Assembly: GCA_963514095.1 (NCBI GenBank)
Contig: CAUPSS010000033.1
Location: 1,054,001-1,118,000, forward strand
Length of the DNA stretch: 64,000 nucleotides
Direction: 5' to 3'
DNA from: Eutrigla gurnardus
Taxonomy: Eukaryota > Chordata > Actinopteri > Perciformes > Triglidae
Position 1 is the stretch's first letter, and the number at the start of each line of letters is the position of its first letter. Both the position numbers and the translations under genes were made by a program. Of the stretch, positions 62,281 to 64,000 are shown piece by piece. Below the pieces are notes generated by a model. That model saw nothing but the letters and a program-made list of their open reading frames with translations. It had not been told where the DNA came from and did no database searches.

Positions 62281-64000
62281 GATAGATTGGTTACCTGTCT
62301 GTCTCTACATGTCCCCCTGTGATAGACTGGTTACCTGTCTGTCTCTACATGTCTCCCTGTGATAGACTGGTTACCTGTCTGTCTCTACATGTCGGCCCCG
62401 TGATAGACTGGTTACCTGTCTGTCTCCACATGTCTCCATGTGATAGACTGGTTACCTGTCTGTCTCTACATGTCCCCCTGTGATAGACTGGTTACCTGTC
62501 GGTCTCTACATGTCTCCCTGTGATAGACTGGTTACCTGTCTGTCTCTACATGTCTCCATGTGATAGACTGGTTACGTGTCTGTCTCCACATGTCTCCATG
62601 TGATAGACTGGTTACCTGTCTGTCTCTACATGTCAGCCCTATGATAGACTGGTTACCTGTCTGTCTCTACATGTCAGCCCTGTGATAGACTGGTTACCTG
62701 TCTGTCTCTACATGTCAGCCCTGTGATAGACTGGTTACCTGTCTGTCTGTACATGTCTCCCTGTGATAGACTGGTTACCTGTCTGTCTCTACATGTCTCC
62801 CTGTGATAGACTGGTTACCTGTCTGTCTCTACATGTCAGCCCTGTGATAGACTGGTTACCTGTCTGTCTCTACATGTCTCCCTGTGATAGACTGGTTACC
62901 TGTCTGTCTCTACATGTCTCCCTGTGATAGACTGGTCACCTGTCTGTCTCTACATGTCTCCCTGTGATAGACTGGTTACCTGTCTGTCTTTACATGTCTC
63001 CCTGTGATAGACTGGTTACCTGTCTGTCTCTACATGTCTCCCTGTGATAGACTGGTTACCTGTCTGTCTCTACATGTCTCCCTGTGATAGACTGGTTACC
63101 TGTCTGTCTCTACATGTCCCCCTGTGATAGACTGGTTACCTGTCTGTCTCTACATGTCTCCCTGTGATAGACTGGTTACCTGTCTGTCTCTACATGTCTC
63201 CCTGTGATAGACTGGTTACCTGTCTGTCTCTACATGTCCCCCTGTGATAGACTGGTTACCTGTCTGTCTCTACATGTCTCCCTGTGATAGACTGGTTACC
63301 TGTCTGTCTCTACATGTCGGCCCTATGATAGACTGGTTACCTGTCTGTCTCTACATGTCTCCCTGTGATAGACTGGTTACCTGTCTGTCTCTACATGTCT
63401 CCCAGTGATAGACTGGTTACCTGTCTGTCTCTACATGTCTCCCTGTGATAGACTGGTTACCTGTCTGTCTCTACATGTCAGCCCTGTGATAGACTGGTTG
63501 CCTGTCTGTCTCTACATGTCAGCCCTGTGATAGACTGGTTACCTGTCTGTCTCTACATGTCTCCCTGTGATAGACTGGTTACCTGTCTATCTCTACATGT
63601 CTCCCTGTGATAGACTGGTTACCTGTCTGTCTCTACATGTCAGCCCTGTGATAGACTGGTTACCTGTCTGTCTCTACATGTCCCCCTGTGATAGACTGGT
63701 TACCTGTCGGTCTCTACATGTCTCCCTGTGATAGACTGGTTACCTGTCTGTCTCTACATGTCTCCCTGTGATAGACTGGTTACCTGTCTGTCTCCACATG
63801 TCTCCATGTGATAGACTGGTTACCTGTCTGTCTCTACATGTCAGCCCTATGATAGACTGGTTACCTGTCTGTCTCTACATGTCAGCCCTGTGATAGACTG
63901 GTTACCTGTCTGTCTCTACATGTCAGCCCTGTGATAGACTGGTCACCTGTCTGTCTCTACATGTCTCCCTGTGATAGACTGGTTACCTGTCTGTCTTTAC
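62281..64000 (+). repeat. Incomplete final HOR copy, CCCAGTG subtype
   Basis: From the CTCCA GATAGATTGG marker to CCCAGTG at 63404 is 1,123 bp, the same as at 15155, 45238, 47492 and 53572. After CCCAGTG comes CTCCC and then CAGCCC GGTTGCC, without the CGGCCCTG unit, as at 54695. CGGCCCTATG near 63318 and GTCTATCTC near 63590 are private. The array continues past the window. Confidence 0.85.

Larger units (their letters stand above)
1..64000 (+). repeat. Satellite array of a 40/41 bp monomer filling the window
   Basis: Every line of the window is the same 40 or 41 bp unit, head to tail in one orientation, with no interruption by other sequence. Total length divided by the mean unit in a well-counted stretch (2,255 bp for 56 units) gives about 1,590 copies. 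Each unit carries TGTGATAGACTGG, then TTACCTGTCTGTCTCT, then ACATGT, with variation concentrated at its first bases. Neither end of the window reaches an array edge: it begins inside a unit at ACATGTCGG and ends inside one at CTGTCTTTAC. The chromosomal setting (centromeric, subtelomeric or interstitial) cannot be judged from here. It is most likely vertebrate by its CpG-poor composition, but that is inference. Confidence 0.99.

Noticed and set aside
1..64000. CRISPR array
   Set aside because: Repeats of about 40 bp suggested it, but there are no unique spacers: the whole unit repeats, no cas genes are near, and the length is far beyond any CRISPR locus.
1..64000. Telomeric repeat or telomere-associated array
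   Set aside because: No TTAGGG-type motif or its variants in the monomer.
1..64000. CENP-B box
   Set aside because: The motif needs two CpG-containing cores (TTCG and CGGG). Monomers have at most a scattered CG and no such spacing, so centromere identity has no motif support.
1..64000. Transposable element or retroelement insertion within the array
   Set aside because: No break in unit periodicity longer than 13 bp was found on either strand and no target-site duplications or terminal repeats are seen.
1..64000. Assembly artefact from looping a short read path
   Set aside because: The ordered private variants, non-identical copies and different HOR domains are not what a simple assembly loop produces. 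Exact copy numbers of the youngest duplications could still be wrong and need spanning reads.

Overview
The whole 64 kb window is one tandem-repeat array. From the first base to the last it consists of a 40 or 41 bp monomer in a single orientation, about 1,590 copies in all. I found no unique sequence, gene, RNA gene, transposon or array edge. The consensus monomer (for example 3314-3353) reads, in pieces, CTCCCTGTGATAGACTGG, then TTACCTGTCTGTCTCT, then ACATGT. It is about 47% GC with strong strand asymmetry (about 65% pyrimidine on the + strand; T far above A). Monomer classes differ mainly in the first 5-7 bases (CTCCC, CCCCC and CTCCA are 40 bp; CAGCCC and CGGCCC are 41 bp) plus a few diagnostic substitutions. 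The array is a eukaryotic satellite. CpG is scarce and the variants look like CpG-decay products, which suggests a methylating genome, most likely a vertebrate. The species cannot be named from this sequence.

The array has clear higher-order structure. Diagnostic monomers recur in fixed order and spacing, so the array can be read as higher-order repeats (HORs) built from tens of monomers. Left domain (1 to about 14.3 kb): HORs of about 1.7-1.8 kb plus secondary tandem units of 1,244 bp (2592-5079) and 966 bp (6893-8822). From about 14.3 kb a new marker set appears together (CTCGTTG, CAGCTCTG, CAGCCTG, TTACGTG, CCCAGTG). It defines a HOR of about 2.25 kb with 56-57 monomers, cleanest at 33359-35613, 42943-45237, 51317-53571 and 58248-60542. 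The middle (about 19.7-30.1 kb) lacks part of this set and has its own units of 1,573, 1,531 and 1,412 bp.

Superimposed on this are segmental copies. 16039-20370 and 30132-34463 match at a constant 14,093 bp offset. 30167-33141 and 55177-58151 match at 25,010 bp. There are recent tandem duplications of 1,411 bp (34.6-37.0 kb), 2,254 bp (44187-48694) and 804 bp (48112-49929). At 60.5-62.3 kb the 56-mer HOR is cut down to 26 and 17 monomers by internal deletions. The picture is of an array homogenised by repeated unequal exchange or replication-slippage events whose breakpoints keep monomer register.

Open frames of 68-81 codons occur but are phase artefacts: each monomer carries TGATAG, and alternating 40 and 41 bp monomers keep those stops out of frame for a short distance. 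I saw no evidence of a new gene-encoded system. What deserves attention is the HOR architecture, its recent duplications, the CpG-decay series and the splice-site-like motifs repeated through the array.
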